In this document: positions 7,943-16,349 of the stretch, piece after piece | Layout of the letters: every line of letters begins with the position of its first letter | Numbering within the stretch: position 1 is the stretch's first letter | Source of the DNA: Nocardioides luteus | GTDB taxonomy: Bacteria > Actinomycetota > Actinomycetes > Propionibacteriales > Nocardioidaceae | NCBI RefSeq assembly: GCF_015752315.1 | Contig: NZ_JADOVJ010000001.1 | Coordinates: forward strand, 4,518,501-4,582,500 | DNA: 64,000 nt | Direction of reading: 5' to 3' | Made by a program: the position numbers and the translations under genes | The notes under the pieces: generated by a model | What the model was told of the DNA's origin: nothing | The model's input: the letters and a program-made list of their open reading frames with translations, nothing else | Database searches by the model: none

Positions 7943-8413
7943 ATGACGCGTCTCGAGCCGGGCGATGTTGCCCCCGACTTCACTCTTCCCGACGACACCG
8001 GAGCGGAGGTCTCGCTCAGCAGCCTCCGCGGCCGCAAGGTGATCGTCTACTTCTACCCCGCCGCGATGACCCCCGGCTGCACCAAGCAGGCCTGCGACTT
8101 CACCGACTCGATCGACTCGTTGAAGGCCGCCGGTTACGAGGTCGTCGGCATCTCGAAGGACAAGCCCGCCAAGCTCGCGAAGTTCCGCGAGCGTGACGGG
8201 CTCACCATCACCCTGGCCTCCGACGAGGACCTCTCGGTGCACAAGGCGTACGACGCCTACGGCGAGAAGAAGCTCTACGGCAAGGTCGTCGAGGGCGTGA
8301 TCCGCTCGACGTTCGTGGTCGACGAGGAGGGCAAGATCGAGGTCGCGCAGTACAACGTCAAGGCGACCGGTCACGTCGCCAAGCTCCGCCGCGACCTCAA
8401 CCTGGTGGGGTAG
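7943..8413 (+). CDS. bcp: Bcp/PrxQ-type thioredoxin-dependent peroxiredoxin
   Basis: 156-residue atypical 2-Cys peroxiredoxin that reduces hydrogen and organic peroxides with thioredoxin. Peroxidatic Cys46 lies in MTPGCTKQAC, with resolving Cys51 five residues later as in Bcp/PrxQ; GDVAPDFTLPD opens the fold and the active-site Arg is in VIRSTFVVD. Probably leaderless: TAGGTT at 7931-7936 is 6 nt before the ATG and there is no ribosome binding site. Cytoplasmic. Confidence 0.95.
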   Translation: MTRLEPGDVAPDFTLPDDTGAEVSLSSLRGRKVIVYFYPAAMTPGCTKQACDFTDSIDSLKAAGYEVVGISKDKPAKLAKFRERDGLTITLASDEDLSVHKAYDAYGEKKLYGKVVEGVIRSTFVVDEEGKIEVAQYNVKATGHVAKLRRDLNLVG

Positions 8414-8415
8414 GC

Positions 8416-8823
8416 CTACTGCTGGTCGTCGGGCTTCTGGAAGTCCGGCGGAGGAGGTACGTCCCCCGGGATCTCCTTGGGAGGCTCGACGACCACGGGG
8501 CCGGTGCCGGCGCTCCACTTGGCACCGGTCTCCTTCAACCACTCGCCCGCGTGGGCGGCGACCTCGGTGGCGGCCGCGCCGACCTGGAGCAGGCCGGAGA
8601 TCGCCTGGTTGCGCGGCGAGTCGGCGTCGGGAGCCGACGCCATCTCGGCCCGCTTGGCCTCGATCTGCGCCTTGAACTCGCCGGCCTTCTCGATGGTCTT
8701 CTCGCCGCCGGTGACAAGGTGAGGCGCCGACTTCACCTTGGCGTCCTCGACTGCGGGCTTGGCGCCTTCGACGCCCTTCTGGACGCCATCGCGCCAGTTG
8801 GACGCGCTGTCCTTGAACGACAT
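8416..8823 (-). CDS. Hypothetical Ala/Lys-rich helical protein
   Basis: 135 residues, not recognised. The first 90 are strongly helical and charged (MSFKDSASNWRDGVQKGVEGAK, then IEKAGEFKAQIEAKRAEM), followed by VGAAATEVAAHAGEWLKE and a Pro-rich acidic tail (PPKEIPGDVPPPPDFQKPDDQQ). No signal peptide. The ATG at 8823 is preceded by GAGAGGGA. It ends 2 bp from the convergent bcp stop. The composition suggests a small stress or antitoxin-like helical protein, but nothing supports a specific role. Confidence 0.72.
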   Translation of the reverse strand: MSFKDSASNWRDGVQKGVEGAKPAVEDAKVKSAPHLVTGGEKTIEKAGEFKAQIEAKRAEMASAPDADSPRNQAISGLLQVGAAATEVAAHAGEWLKETGAKWSAGTGPVVVEPPKEIPGDVPPPPDFQKPDDQQ

Positions 8824-8933
8824 GACTTCATCCCTCTCTGGATGGGGTGTTGTTCTTCCATCCTTGAGGGTCAGGTACCCGTTGTCCATGGGGATCGCCC
8901 CTGGTCTGCCCCGGGCCGTACCCGGACTCTGTG

Positions 8934-9015
8934 TGCCGAAGGCGGGACTTGAACCCGCACGCCCTGGGGCACAGCATCCTAAGTGCTGCGTGTCTGCCAA
9001 TTCCACCACTTCGGC
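8934..9015 (-). tRNA. tRNA-Leu (TAG anticodon)
   Basis: Class II tRNA on the minus strand: acceptor stem GCCGAAG / CTTCGGC, discriminator A, T-loop GGTTCAAGTCC, anticodon stem CAGCA/TGCTG around the loop CTTAGGA, and a long variable arm typical of tRNA-Leu. 82 nt without CCA; the next bases are CAC, so CCA must be added. Read from the sequence by eye. Confidence 0.95.
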
Positions 9016-9051
9016 CGAGCGGCGATCAGTCTAGAGACTGATCGCCGCTCG
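9016..9051 (-). terminator. 17-bp perfect inverted repeat between DUF805 gene and tRNA-Leu
   Basis: Arms 9016-9032 and 9035-9051 pair perfectly with a 2-nt centre (AG). It begins one base beyond the tRNA 5' end and 14 bp after the stop of the leftward DUF805 gene, so it probably ends that transcript before the tRNA. No U-tract follows on the minus strand. Confidence 0.7.
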
Positions 9052-9065
9052 TGGTTAGCCGCCGG

Positions 9066-9500
9066 TCAGGCGACGTTGTACTTGTCGCCCTCGGCATTCT
9101 CCGGGAGCGCCCAGAAGACGATCAGCACGATGACGCCGACGCAGGTCAGGTAGAGCAGCTGCCACCAGCCGGAGCGGCCGGTGTCGTGCAGGCGGCGGGC
9201 GCCGACGGAGAGCTGCGGGACCAGGATGGCGAGCGCGAAGAGCGACCCGACGATGGTGCCGGCGGTCGAGTCGGCGCCGAGGATCAGGTTGATCGCCATG
9301 TTCACGACAAAGGTGAACAGGATCGCCCACCAGAACTCGGACCGGCTGGCGCGGCCCTCGAAGGAGGCATACTTCTTGAAGAAGCGCACGATGGCGTCGC
9401 GGGGCGACGCGCCGCGGAGCGGCTGGCTCAGTGAAACTTCCCCCACGGGGCCAGCGCCGTACGGCTGCTGCGGGGGCGGGGGCGGCGGGTAATCCGTCAC
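9066..9500 (-). CDS. DUF805 family membrane protein
   Basis: 144 residues. A Pro-rich cytoplasmic N terminus (DYPPPPPPQQPYG) is followed by the DUF805 core with about three membrane helices and the family motif RASRSEFWWAILF near residue 52, plus GARRLHDTGRSGWW near residue 101. Function of the family is unknown. GTG start at 9500 with GAGGAG about 9 nt upstream. It stands alone between Maf and the tRNA. Confidence 0.88.
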   Translation of the reverse strand: MTDYPPPPPPQQPYGAGPVGEVSLSQPLRGASPRDAIVRFFKKYASFEGRASRSEFWWAILFTFVVNMAINLILGADSTAGTIVGSLFALAILVPQLSVGARRLHDTGRSGWWQLLYLTCVGVIVLIVFWALPENAEGDKYNVA

Positions 9501-9592
9501 GTCGGATTTCTCCTCGTTGAGATGGGTTGGATGTGCGAAACCTAGTCGGGACGGACACCGAGGTAAAGGACCCTTACCCCTAGGGTGGAGCC

Positions 9593-10192
9593 ATGACCAC
9601 GCTGGTCCTCGCCTCCAAGTCCCCCGCCCGGCTGCAGACGCTGCGCAGCGCAGGTGTCGAGCCTGTGGTGATCGTCTCCGGCGTCGACGAGAGCGTCCTC
9701 GACGGCCTCGCGCCGACCGAGCTCGCCCTGGGGCTCGCCGAGCTCAAGCGCGACGCGGTCGCCGGTCGCCCGGACGTCCCCGAGGGCGCCCTCGTGCTCG
9801 GCTGCGACAGCGTCCTCGAGCTCGACGGCAAGGCACTCGGCAAGCCGCACGATCCGGAGGAGGCGACCCAGCGCTGGCGGGAGATGCGGGGGCGCAGCGG
9901 CGTACTCGTCTCCGGGCACGCGCTGGTCGACACCGCGACCGGCCGGCAGGTCTCGCAGACCGCGGCCACGACGGTGCACTTCGCCGACGTCAGCGACGAG
10001 GAGATCGCGGCGTACGTCGCGACCGGTGAGCCGCTCCACGTCGCCGGGGCGTTCACGATCGACGGTCTGGGTGGTGCGTTCGTGACCGGGATCGAGGGCG
10101 ACCACCACAACGTGGTCGGCCTGAGCCTGCCGCTGCTACGCGACCTGCTCAGCCGGCTCGGTCATGCGTGGCCTGATCTGTGGAACCGGTGA
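9593..10192 (+). CDS. maf: Maf-family nucleotide pyrophosphatase
   Basis: 199-residue Maf/YhdE-type dTTP/UTP pyrophosphatase, a house-cleaning enzyme that removes non-canonical or surplus nucleotides. The signature SKSPARLQTLRSAG (residues 7-20), VDE near 32, GCDSVLELDGKALGKP about 77-92 and DGLGGAFV near the end are all present. TAGGGT at 9581-9586 lies 6 nt before the ATG (leaderless type, though GGAG is also there). Its 3' end overlaps the convergent gtrA gene by 44 bp. Confidence 0.92.
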   Translation: MTTLVLASKSPARLQTLRSAGVEPVVIVSGVDESVLDGLAPTELALGLAELKRDAVAGRPDVPEGALVLGCDSVLELDGKALGKPHDPEEATQRWREMRGRSGVLVSGHALVDTATGRQVSQTAATTVHFADVSDEEIAAYVATGEPLHVAGAFTIDGLGGAFVTGIEGDHHNVVGLSLPLLRDLLSRLGHAWPDLWNR

Positions 10193-10754
10193 CCCGCTCG
10201 CGACGGTCCGGGGCCACCGCGAAGGTCCGACCGTCGGCGGCGCTGAGCGCGGCCGCCTCCTCCTCGACGCTGCCGTAGACCTGCGTGTAACGGATCGGGC
10301 GGCCGAAGACGAACCTCCGGAACAGGAAGAACCGGGCGATCTGGCCCAGCAGCACCCCGACCACGTTGGCCGAGAGGTTGTCGGCGATCGCGCTGTCCCA
10401 GCCGAAGACGCTGCGGGTGAGGTAGAGACACGCCACCGGCAGCAGCATGGTGACCGCGTTGATCACGACGTAGGCCGTGAAGCCGCCATCGGGATGGTCC
10501 GAGACCCGGTGACGGAAGGTCCAGCGACGGCTCAGGTCGTAGCTGATCAGCATGCCGACCGTGTTGGCGATGATGTAGGCCGGGATCGGCTGCCCGTTCA
10601 TCGGACCGGCGCCCATGAAGAAGCCGTGGACCAGTCCGTTGAACAGCACGAAGGCGACTGCGGTCGCGATTCCGCCGACCATCATGAAGCGGACCACCTC
10701 ACCGAAGAGGCGGGTGCGACGCAGCCGTCCCAGCAGCTGTCCCCCGAACACCAT
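10149..10754 (-). CDS. GtrA-family membrane protein
   Basis: 201 residues with four predicted membrane helices and the GtrA fold: FGEVVRFMMVGGIATAV, NTVGMLISYDLSRRWTF and a C-terminal ANVVGVLLGQIARFFLFRRFVF. GtrA-like flippases help move lipid-linked sugars across the membrane for wall or surface polysaccharides. The soluble tail of about 45 residues is extra. I prefer the ATG at 10754 over one at 10775 because TACTGT (10766-10761, minus) is 6 nt upstream. The substrate is unknown and no glycosyltransferase is adjacent. Confidence 0.87.
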   Translation of the reverse strand: MVFGGQLLGRLRRTRLFGEVVRFMMVGGIATAVAFVLFNGLVHGFFMGAGPMNGQPIPAYIIANTVGMLISYDLSRRWTFRHRVSDHPDGGFTAYVVINAVTMLLPVACLYLTRSVFGWDSAIADNLSANVVGVLLGQIARFFLFRRFVFGRPIRYTQVYGSVEEEAAALSAADGRTFAVAPDRRERVTGSTDQATHDRAG

Positions 10755-10834
10755 GGAGCCACAGTAAACGGTCATTGGTGAGATGGCTCTTGATTACTTG
10801 CCGCGGTTTGTTCAGCGCGCAGTAAGATCCGCAC

Positions 10835-12013
10835 TCACTCGACGGGCAGACCGAGGCCCCTTGCGATCAGCATCCGCTGCACCTCGGAGGTGCCTTCGCC
10901 GATCTCCAGGATCTTCGCGTCGCGGTAGAAGCGGGCGACCGGGTACTCCTCCATGAACCCGTAGCCGCCGAAGATCTGGGTGGCGATGCGGGTCGCGGTG
11001 ACGGCCGACTCGGTGGCGTACAGCTTGGCCGCGGCGGCCGCCTGCTTGAACTCCTTCATGGTCACGGCGCCGGAGTCGAGGCCCGACTTCATCGCGGCGG
11101 CCTCGTACGTCAGCAGGCGCGAGGCCCGCAGCGTGACCTCGAGATCGGCGATCTGGAAGGCGACGCCCTGCTTGCGGCCGATCGGGCCGCCGAAGGTCTG
11201 CCGCTCCCCTGCGTACTCCAGCGCCATGTCGAGGCAGGCCTGGATGCAGCCCACCGCGAGCGCGGCGATCGCGACGCGGCCGTCGTCGAGGGTGGCGAGG
11301 AACTGGGCGTAGCCGCGGCCACGCTCGCCGAGGAGGTGGTCGGCCGGCACCCGGGCGCCGTCGAAGGAGAGCGGGTGCGTGTCGGAGGCGTGCCAGCCGA
11401 GCTTGTCGTACGCCTTCTCGGCGGTGAAGCCGGGTGTGCCCGAGGGGATCATGATGGTGCTGATCTCGGGCTTGCCGTTCTCGCGGGTGCCGGTGCGCGC
11501 GGTGACGGTGACGACCGAGGTGATCGAGGAGCCGGAGTTGGTGATGAACTGCTTGGCGCCGTCGACGACCCACTCGTCGCCGTCCAGCACGGCCTTGGTC
11601 GCGGTCGCGCCGGCGTCGGAGCCGGCCCCCGGCTCGGTCAGCCCGAACCCGGCCAGCTTCTTGCCCGCCACGAGGTCGGGCAGCCAGCGCTCCTTCTGCT
11701 CGTCGGTGCCGTAGGTGAGGATCGGGTTGATCCCGAGGCCGACCGCGGCCTCGAGCGTGATCCCGATCGACTGGTCGACGCGGCCGAGCTCCTCGATCGC
11801 GACGCAGAGCGCGACGAGGTCGCCGTCGCCCCCGCCGTACGCCTCGGGGGCGGTCAGGCCGAACAGGCCGAGCTCACCCATCTTGTGGACCACATCGACG
11901 GGGAAGTGGTGGTCGCGGTCCCACTGCGAGGCATGGGGCGCGATCTCCTTCTGGGCGAAGTCACGGACGACAGCACGCAACTCTTCGTGCTCGGGCTGGA
12001 GAAAAGCGGTCAC
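10835..12013 (-). CDS. Acyl-CoA dehydrogenase
   Basis: 392-residue FAD-dependent acyl-CoA dehydrogenase (alpha,beta-oxidation of acyl-CoA, electrons to ETF). All domains are present: helical N terminus (EHEELRAVVRDFAQKEIAPHA), middle beta domain with GFGLTEPGAGSDAG, and C-terminal helices with ERQTFGGPIGRKQGVAFQIADL, IFGGYGFMEEYPVARFYRDAK and the catalytic-base region ILEIGEGTSEVQ. GTG start at 12013; TAACCT lies 7 nt upstream and GGAGGG overlaps the same space. Chain-length or branched-chain preference cannot be told. It stands alone. Confidence 0.95.
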   Translation of the reverse strand: MTAFLQPEHEELRAVVRDFAQKEIAPHASQWDRDHHFPVDVVHKMGELGLFGLTAPEAYGGGDGDLVALCVAIEELGRVDQSIGITLEAAVGLGINPILTYGTDEQKERWLPDLVAGKKLAGFGLTEPGAGSDAGATATKAVLDGDEWVVDGAKQFITNSGSSITSVVTVTARTGTRENGKPEISTIMIPSGTPGFTAEKAYDKLGWHASDTHPLSFDGARVPADHLLGERGRGYAQFLATLDDGRVAIAALAVGCIQACLDMALEYAGERQTFGGPIGRKQGVAFQIADLEVTLRASRLLTYEAAAMKSGLDSGAVTMKEFKQAAAAAKLYATESAVTATRIATQIFGGYGFMEEYPVARFYRDAKILEIGEGTSEVQRMLIARGLGLPVE

Positions 12014-12068
12014 GCCCTCCAGGTTAGCGCTTATTAACCTGGAGCGCGAGACCCGCGTCACATCTGAG

Positions 12069-12101
12069 CCAGATCCGGGCCAGATCCGGGTCAGATCAGG
12101 G
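12069..12101. repeat. Three tandem 11-bp repeats
   Basis: Units CCAGATCCGGG (12069-12079), CCAGATCCGGG (12080-12090) and TCAGATCAGGG (12091-12101), the last abutting the stop codon of the permease gene (12102). They lie between that stop and the acyl-CoA dehydrogenase promoter. Confidence 0.8.
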
Positions 12102-12989
12102 TCAGCGGAACGTGCCCGTGGAGACCGTTCCGGCGATCCGCCGCTGGAAGATCAGGTAGACGACCAGCACCGGGAGCACGGTCATCACCACGCCGGCGAA
12201 GAGCGCCCCGAAGTCGACGTTGTAGCCCGCCTGGGACGAGAACGACGCCATCCCCTGGGTGAGCACCCAGTTCTCCCGCTGGGTGTTCAGCGCCACCGGG
12301 AGCAGGAACTGGTTCCACAGCCCGAGGAAGTTGAAGATCGCCACGCCGGCCATCCCGGGCGCCGCCATAGGCAGCATGATCTGGAAGAACGTGCGCCACT
12401 CCCCCGCACCGTCCATCATCGCGGCCTCGTAGACGTCGTCGGGCAACGTCTTGAAGAAGGCGTAGAGGAAGAAGACGGTGAACGGCAGCGCATAGGCCAC
12501 GTACGTCAGGATCAGTCCCGGCAGCGTGTTGAGCAGCCCGAAGCCCTGGAGCACGAAGAACAGCGGCACGATGACCAGGAAGACCGGGAAGGTCAGTCCG
12601 CCGAGCATCGAGTAGTAGATGAAGTTGCGCCCGAAGAACTCGAACCGCGCCAGCACGTAGGCGCACATCGCCCCGAGCAGCATCACCAGCACCAGCGCGG
12701 TGCCGACGACGATGACCGTGTTGAAGAAGTACGTCCCGATGCCGGCCTTCGTCCAGGCGCTGGTGTAGTTCTCGAAGCTCCACTCGGCGGGCAGCGAGAA
12801 CGGCGAGGACAGGATCTCCTTGGACGTCTTGAACGAGGAGAGCACCACCCAGCAGAACGGCACGATGACGATCACCGACCACAGGATCAGCATCGTGTGC
12901 GAGGTACCGGCGACCAGCGCGTCGCCGGGCGTACGCCGCTGGCGATCGGCGCGGGCAGCGACCGGCTTGTCCAGAGTGACGGTGCTCAT
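12102..12989 (-). CDS. ngcG: ABC sugar permease, MalG type (NgcG-like)
   Basis: 295-residue binding-protein-dependent inner-membrane permease with six helices. The cytoplasmic EAA loop that docks the ATPase is YEAAMMDGAGEWRTFFQIMLP, about residues 190-210, as in MalG. Start ATG at 12989 overlaps the stop of the MalF-type gene (ATGA), so they are co-translated. Amino-sugar specificity is inferred from the binding protein and the kinase next door. There is no ATPase gene in the operon; in streptomycetes the shared ATPase MsiK serves such systems. The symbol is by analogy with Streptomyces NgcEFG. Confidence 0.85.
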   Translation of the reverse strand: MSTVTLDKPVAARADRQRRTPGDALVAGTSHTMLILWSVIVIVPFCWVVLSSFKTSKEILSSPFSLPAEWSFENYTSAWTKAGIGTYFFNTVIVVGTALVLVMLLGAMCAYVLARFEFFGRNFIYYSMLGGLTFPVFLVIVPLFFVLQGFGLLNTLPGLILTYVAYALPFTVFFLYAFFKTLPDDVYEAAMMDGAGEWRTFFQIMLPMAAPGMAGVAIFNFLGLWNQFLLPVALNTQRENWVLTQGMASFSSQAGYNVDFGALFAGVVMTVLPVLVVYLIFQRRIAGTVSTGTFR

Positions 12990-14011
12990 CGGCGTACGTC
13001 TCCCTTCTTGTCCCGCCCGCCAGCGAAGTGGAAGACGGCGAAGACCAGGGCGGCGAAGAGCAGCGTGACCAGGGCGAGGACGACGCCCATGGAGGTGGCG
13101 TAGCCGAACTGGCTCTTCTTGAAGGCGGTGTTCATCAGGTGCTGGCTCATCGTCAGCGTGCTGTTGGCAGGACCGCCGCCGGGGGCGAGCGCGGCCATGA
13201 AGACGTAGGCATCGAGGGTCAGGATGCCCAGGTAGATGTAGGCCGTCTGCACGTTGTCGCGGATCGAGGGCAGCGTGATCGAGATGGCGGTGCGGAAGCG
13301 GCCGGCGCCGTCGATGCGGGCGGCCTCGTAGATCTCCGCGGGGACGCCCTTGATGGCGGCCACGAAGAGCACCGTGTAGAACCCGATGTTGGCCCAGATC
13401 ATCACGAACATCGAGGCGGGCATCGCCGCCCGCACCTCACCGAGCCAGGCGTAGTCCTTGAACCCGTCGAGGCCGATGCCGGTGAGCATGCCGTTGAGCA
13501 GGCCGGCGGCCGGGTCGTAGACCTGCGCCCAGAGCAGACCGATGACGACGGCCGGGACGGCGTAGGGGAAGAACGAGACGACCCGGTAGAAGCCGGATCC
13601 GTTCAGGCCACGGACCTGACCGGTGCTGGGACCGGCGGTGGTCACCACCACCGCGATCGCCAGCGCGGCCACGAGCGTCACCAGGGGCACCACGATCGTG
13701 AGAAGTACGTTGTTGCGCAGTGCCTTGAGGAACGTCTCGTCGTCGAGCAGCTTGGCGTAGTTGTCCAGGCCGACGAAGTTCATGACCGGGGAGAAGCCGG
13801 TCCAGTCGGTCAGCGAGTAGAAGAGGGCCTGCCCGATCGGGACCACGACGAAGATGACGAAGACCGCGACCGGGAGGCCGAGGAAGACCGTCATGAACAG
13901 TGCCCGGTCGAGGGTGAGCTTGCGTCGGCGCCGGCCGGGGGCGGCCCCCCAAGGATTCTCCTCGGAGAGGCCGCCCGCCGTCACCGCCATCGTGGTGGAT
14001 GGGTCCGGCAT
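12986..14011 (-). CDS. ngcF: ABC sugar permease, MalF type (NgcF-like)
   Basis: 341 residues. An N-terminal cytoplasmic extension (to about residue 35, ending GRRRRKLTLDR) precedes six membrane helices. The EAA loop is YEAARIDGAGRFRTAISITLP, about residue 240. Partner of the MalG-type permease it overlaps by 4 bp, and it starts 4 bp after the binding-protein gene stop. The RxRRRK stretch is positive-inside. Specificity as for its partner; a role in GlcNAc or chitobiose import is inference. Confidence 0.86.
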   Translation of the reverse strand: MPDPSTTMAVTAGGLSEENPWGAAPGRRRRKLTLDRALFMTVFLGLPVAVFVIFVVVPIGQALFYSLTDWTGFSPVMNFVGLDNYAKLLDDETFLKALRNNVLLTIVVPLVTLVAALAIAVVVTTAGPSTGQVRGLNGSGFYRVVSFFPYAVPAVVIGLLWAQVYDPAAGLLNGMLTGIGLDGFKDYAWLGEVRAAMPASMFVMIWANIGFYTVLFVAAIKGVPAEIYEAARIDGAGRFRTAISITLPSIRDNVQTAYIYLGILTLDAYVFMAALAPGGGPANSTLTMSQHLMNTAFKKSQFGYATSMGVVLALVTLLFAALVFAVFHFAGGRDKKGDVRR

Positions 14012-14015
14012 GGTG

Positions 14016-15425
14016 TCAGGAAACCTTGAGCTTCTCGATCGAGGAGTCGTCCGCGACCTTGTCGAAGATGCCCTGGACGGCCTTGGTCAGGCCCTTGACG
14101 TCCAGGTCACCGGAGAGGAAGGAGTTCCACACGACCAGCTCGTCGGCGTTGGTGCCGTAGTAGTCGTAGAACTGGAAGTTGAAGGTGTTCTCGCCGGCGG
14201 CGTCGAGCATCGCGCTCTGCGACTTCAGCGCCGCGGAGCCGAAGCCGTCGGCCGGGATGGTGTCCTTGACGATGGTCGGCGCGAGCTTCGTCTTGGCGAA
14301 GTTGGTCGCGGCCTCCTTCGACAGCATGGCGCGGAGGATCTCCTTGCCGCCGGCAGGGTTCTTCGCCTTGCTCGGGACGATGAAGGCCTCACCGGCCGCG
14401 GCCCGGACGGCCTCGTACGGCAGCGCCGGGCTGTCGCTGAGCACGAACTCCGGGATGCCGGTCATCTCGAAGCCGGACTTGGTGGCGTCCTTCATCTCGT
14501 TCTCGATCCAGCCACCGCTGGGGTAGAGGAGCGCCTGCTGGTCGTTGGACCACTTGGCCTGCGCGGCGGTGAACTGGGTGCCGGCGCCGCCCGGGATGAA
14601 CATGTCCTGGCTGACCATCTCGCCGAGCTTGCCGAGGATGTCCTGGATGACCTTGTGGGACCAGATGCCCTTCTCGAGGTTCTCGAGACCGAGGCGCACC
14701 TCGTCGCCGCCCTCCTTGGCCGCCGAGTCGATGACCAGGGTGCGGTAGTAGGTCGCCGCCTCCTTGCCCCAGGTCCACAGGTACTTCTTCTTGGCCTTGG
14801 CCTTGGCACCGAGGTCGAGCGCCTCGTCCCACGTCTTCGGCGGGGTCCAGCCGTTCTCCTCGAAGAGCGAGGCGGAGTACCACACGCCGTAGAGGGTCAT
14901 GACGTAGTTGATCGCGACGAAGCGGTCGCTGTAGGTGCCGGGCACCTTCACGTTCGGGTAGAGGGTGTCCTCGATCTTGACGCCCTCGTAGCTGTCGGCC
15001 TCGAAGACGTCGTCGAGCTCCTCGAGCTGGGCGGCGATCGAGCTGAAGCCGATCAGGTCCGCACCCGAGTTGTCGATCAGGTCCGGGGGCGTGCCACCGA
15101 CGAAGCGCGGCTGCAGCTCCGTGGCGATCTTGGTCGTGGCGCTGACCTTGATGTCGGCGTCCGCGAACTCCTTGCCGACGATGCCGGCGGCGAACTCGAC
15201 ATAGTCGTAGCCGTAGCCACCGTCGAAGATGACCGCGTCGACGGTGCCGTCCTTGGCCATGCCGAACGGGTTGGAGGCGGACTTGGTGCCACCGCCGGAG
15301 TTGTCGGTGTCGCTACCAGGTGCGCCACACGCGGCGAGCGCTCCGGAGAACGACACGAGCGCCGCGCCGGCGAGGGTGCCGCGCAGAAGGGTCCGGCGGT
15401 CGAGCCGGTGAAGCTGCTGGGACAT
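14016..15425 (-). CDS. ngcE: Sugar-binding lipoprotein, NgcE-like
   Basis: 469-residue extracytoplasmic binding protein. The N terminus combines a twin-Arg motif (RLDRRTLLRG) with a lipobox (GALAACGAP, Cys about 33), so it may be exported by Tat and lipidated. The body has family-1 solute-binding features and resembles the N-acetylglucosamine/diacetylchitobiose protein NgcE: FDGGYGYDYVEFAAG, ELQPRFVGGTPPDL, YYRTLVID, LYPSGGWIENEM. The ATG at 15425 has GAAGG about 7 nt upstream; a longer in-frame version would put 18 charged residues before the signal. It is the largest member of the SIS-ngcE-ngcF-ngcG operon. GlcNAc or chitobiose is the likely ligand, not proven. Confidence 0.86.
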   Translation of the reverse strand: MSQQLHRLDRRTLLRGTLAGAALVSFSGALAACGAPGSDTDNSGGGTKSASNPFGMAKDGTVDAVIFDGGYGYDYVEFAAGIVGKEFADADIKVSATTKIATELQPRFVGGTPPDLIDNSGADLIGFSSIAAQLEELDDVFEADSYEGVKIEDTLYPNVKVPGTYSDRFVAINYVMTLYGVWYSASLFEENGWTPPKTWDEALDLGAKAKAKKKYLWTWGKEAATYYRTLVIDSAAKEGGDEVRLGLENLEKGIWSHKVIQDILGKLGEMVSQDMFIPGGAGTQFTAAQAKWSNDQQALLYPSGGWIENEMKDATKSGFEMTGIPEFVLSDSPALPYEAVRAAAGEAFIVPSKAKNPAGGKEILRAMLSKEAATNFAKTKLAPTIVKDTIPADGFGSAALKSQSAMLDAAGENTFNFQFYDYYGTNADELVVWNSFLSGDLDVKGLTKAVQGIFDKVADDSSIEKLKVS

Positions 15426-15475
15426 CGTGCTGCCTTCTTTCGGGTGGGTTCCTCTTTGCTTCTTCTTACGGGGGT

Positions 15476-16237
15476 TCAAGCCATGCTTCCGATGCGCTCG
15501 CCGTAGCGAGCCTTCAACGCATCGTTGTGCTCATCGCCACCCGGGATATTGGCGGAGAGATAGAGGGGCGGGGTCTCGCCCGCCTCCTGGATCCTGGCGG
15601 CGGTGCCGAGGGTCAGGAGCTGGGCGATGTAGGCCGCGGTGATGGAGGAGACGGCGCCGGCGAGGACGCCGCCGTCGCCGACGGGGACAGTCGCGTCGCC
15701 GAAGGGGGCCAGGTTGTCGATCACCACGTCGGCGATCTCGGCCAGGCGCTTGCCGCTGGGGTGCTTGGGGGTGACCGCGTTGGTGTGCTCGAGGCTCGTC
15801 ACCGCGATCACCGTGTGGCCCTTCTCCTTCGCGCGCAGCGCGATGCCGACGATCGAGCCGTTGACGCCGGAGTTGGACGCGATCAGGAAGACGTCCTCGG
15901 GGTGGAACTCGTGGAGCTCCCAGAGCTCGTCGGCAATGTTGGTGTCACGCTCGAGCAGACCGCCCTTGAGGTCGCTCGCCGGCCGGTCGCCCTTGAGGAC
16001 GGTGTCGCGCAGAGCGATGGCGTGGCTGGGGATCAGACCACCGGCCCGTCCGGCGATCTCCATCGCGAACGCCTGCGAGTGGCCGGTGCCGAAGGCCTGC
16101 AGCACACCGCCGTTGCGGATGCTGGTGACCATCGCCTCGACAGCCTCGTCGAACCCACCGGACTGGGCGATCGACTGCAGCTCGGACAGGCGTGTGCGAA
16201 CCTGCTCGTCGAAGGCTCCGAACACGTCTCTGGTCAA
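15476..16237 (-). CDS. SIS-domain phosphosugar-binding protein
   Basis: 253 residues with one sugar-isomerase domain: GGVLQAFGTGHSQAFAMEIAGRAGG (phosphosugar loop, residues 43-67), DVFLIASNSGVNGSIVGIAL and GHTVIAVTSLEH. This matches the COG4821-type SIS proteins found beside sugar ABC transporters rather than full GlmS or the longer MurQ. It probably acts on an imported amino-sugar phosphate, such as isomerisation or etherase chemistry, or senses it. TTG start at 16237 with GGTGGG 6-8 nt upstream. First gene of the leftward transport operon and divergent from the kinase. Confidence 0.82.
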   Translation of the reverse strand: MTRDVFGAFDEQVRTRLSELQSIAQSGGFDEAVEAMVTSIRNGGVLQAFGTGHSQAFAMEIAGRAGGLIPSHAIALRDTVLKGDRPASDLKGGLLERDTNIADELWELHEFHPEDVFLIASNSGVNGSIVGIALRAKEKGHTVIAVTSLEHTNAVTPKHPSGKRLAEIADVVIDNLAPFGDATVPVGDGGVLAGAVSSITAAYIAQLLTLGTAARIQEAGETPPLYLSANIPGGDEHNDALKARYGERIGSMA

Positions 16238-16349
16238 TTAGTCCACCCACCTAGCAAACTCGCGCCGCGACTGTATGCCGAGGCCTGCGCTCGAAAACTA
16301 TTTGGAGAGAGTACGCCTGGCAATGGTTTTCTGTTACGAAACGGTGTCA
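16238..16349. promoter_or_regulatory. Divergent promoter region, amino-sugar operon and kinase
   Basis: 112 bp between the TTG of the SIS gene and the ATG of the kinase, markedly AT-richer than its flanks. Related short motifs CGAAAAC (about 16291) and CGAAAC (about 16337) occur twice, and GTTT/AAAC half-sites flank TTCTGTTACG. A shared operator for a GntR- or ROK-type regulator is plausible, but I cannot fit a known consensus such as the DasR site. Confidence 0.4.
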
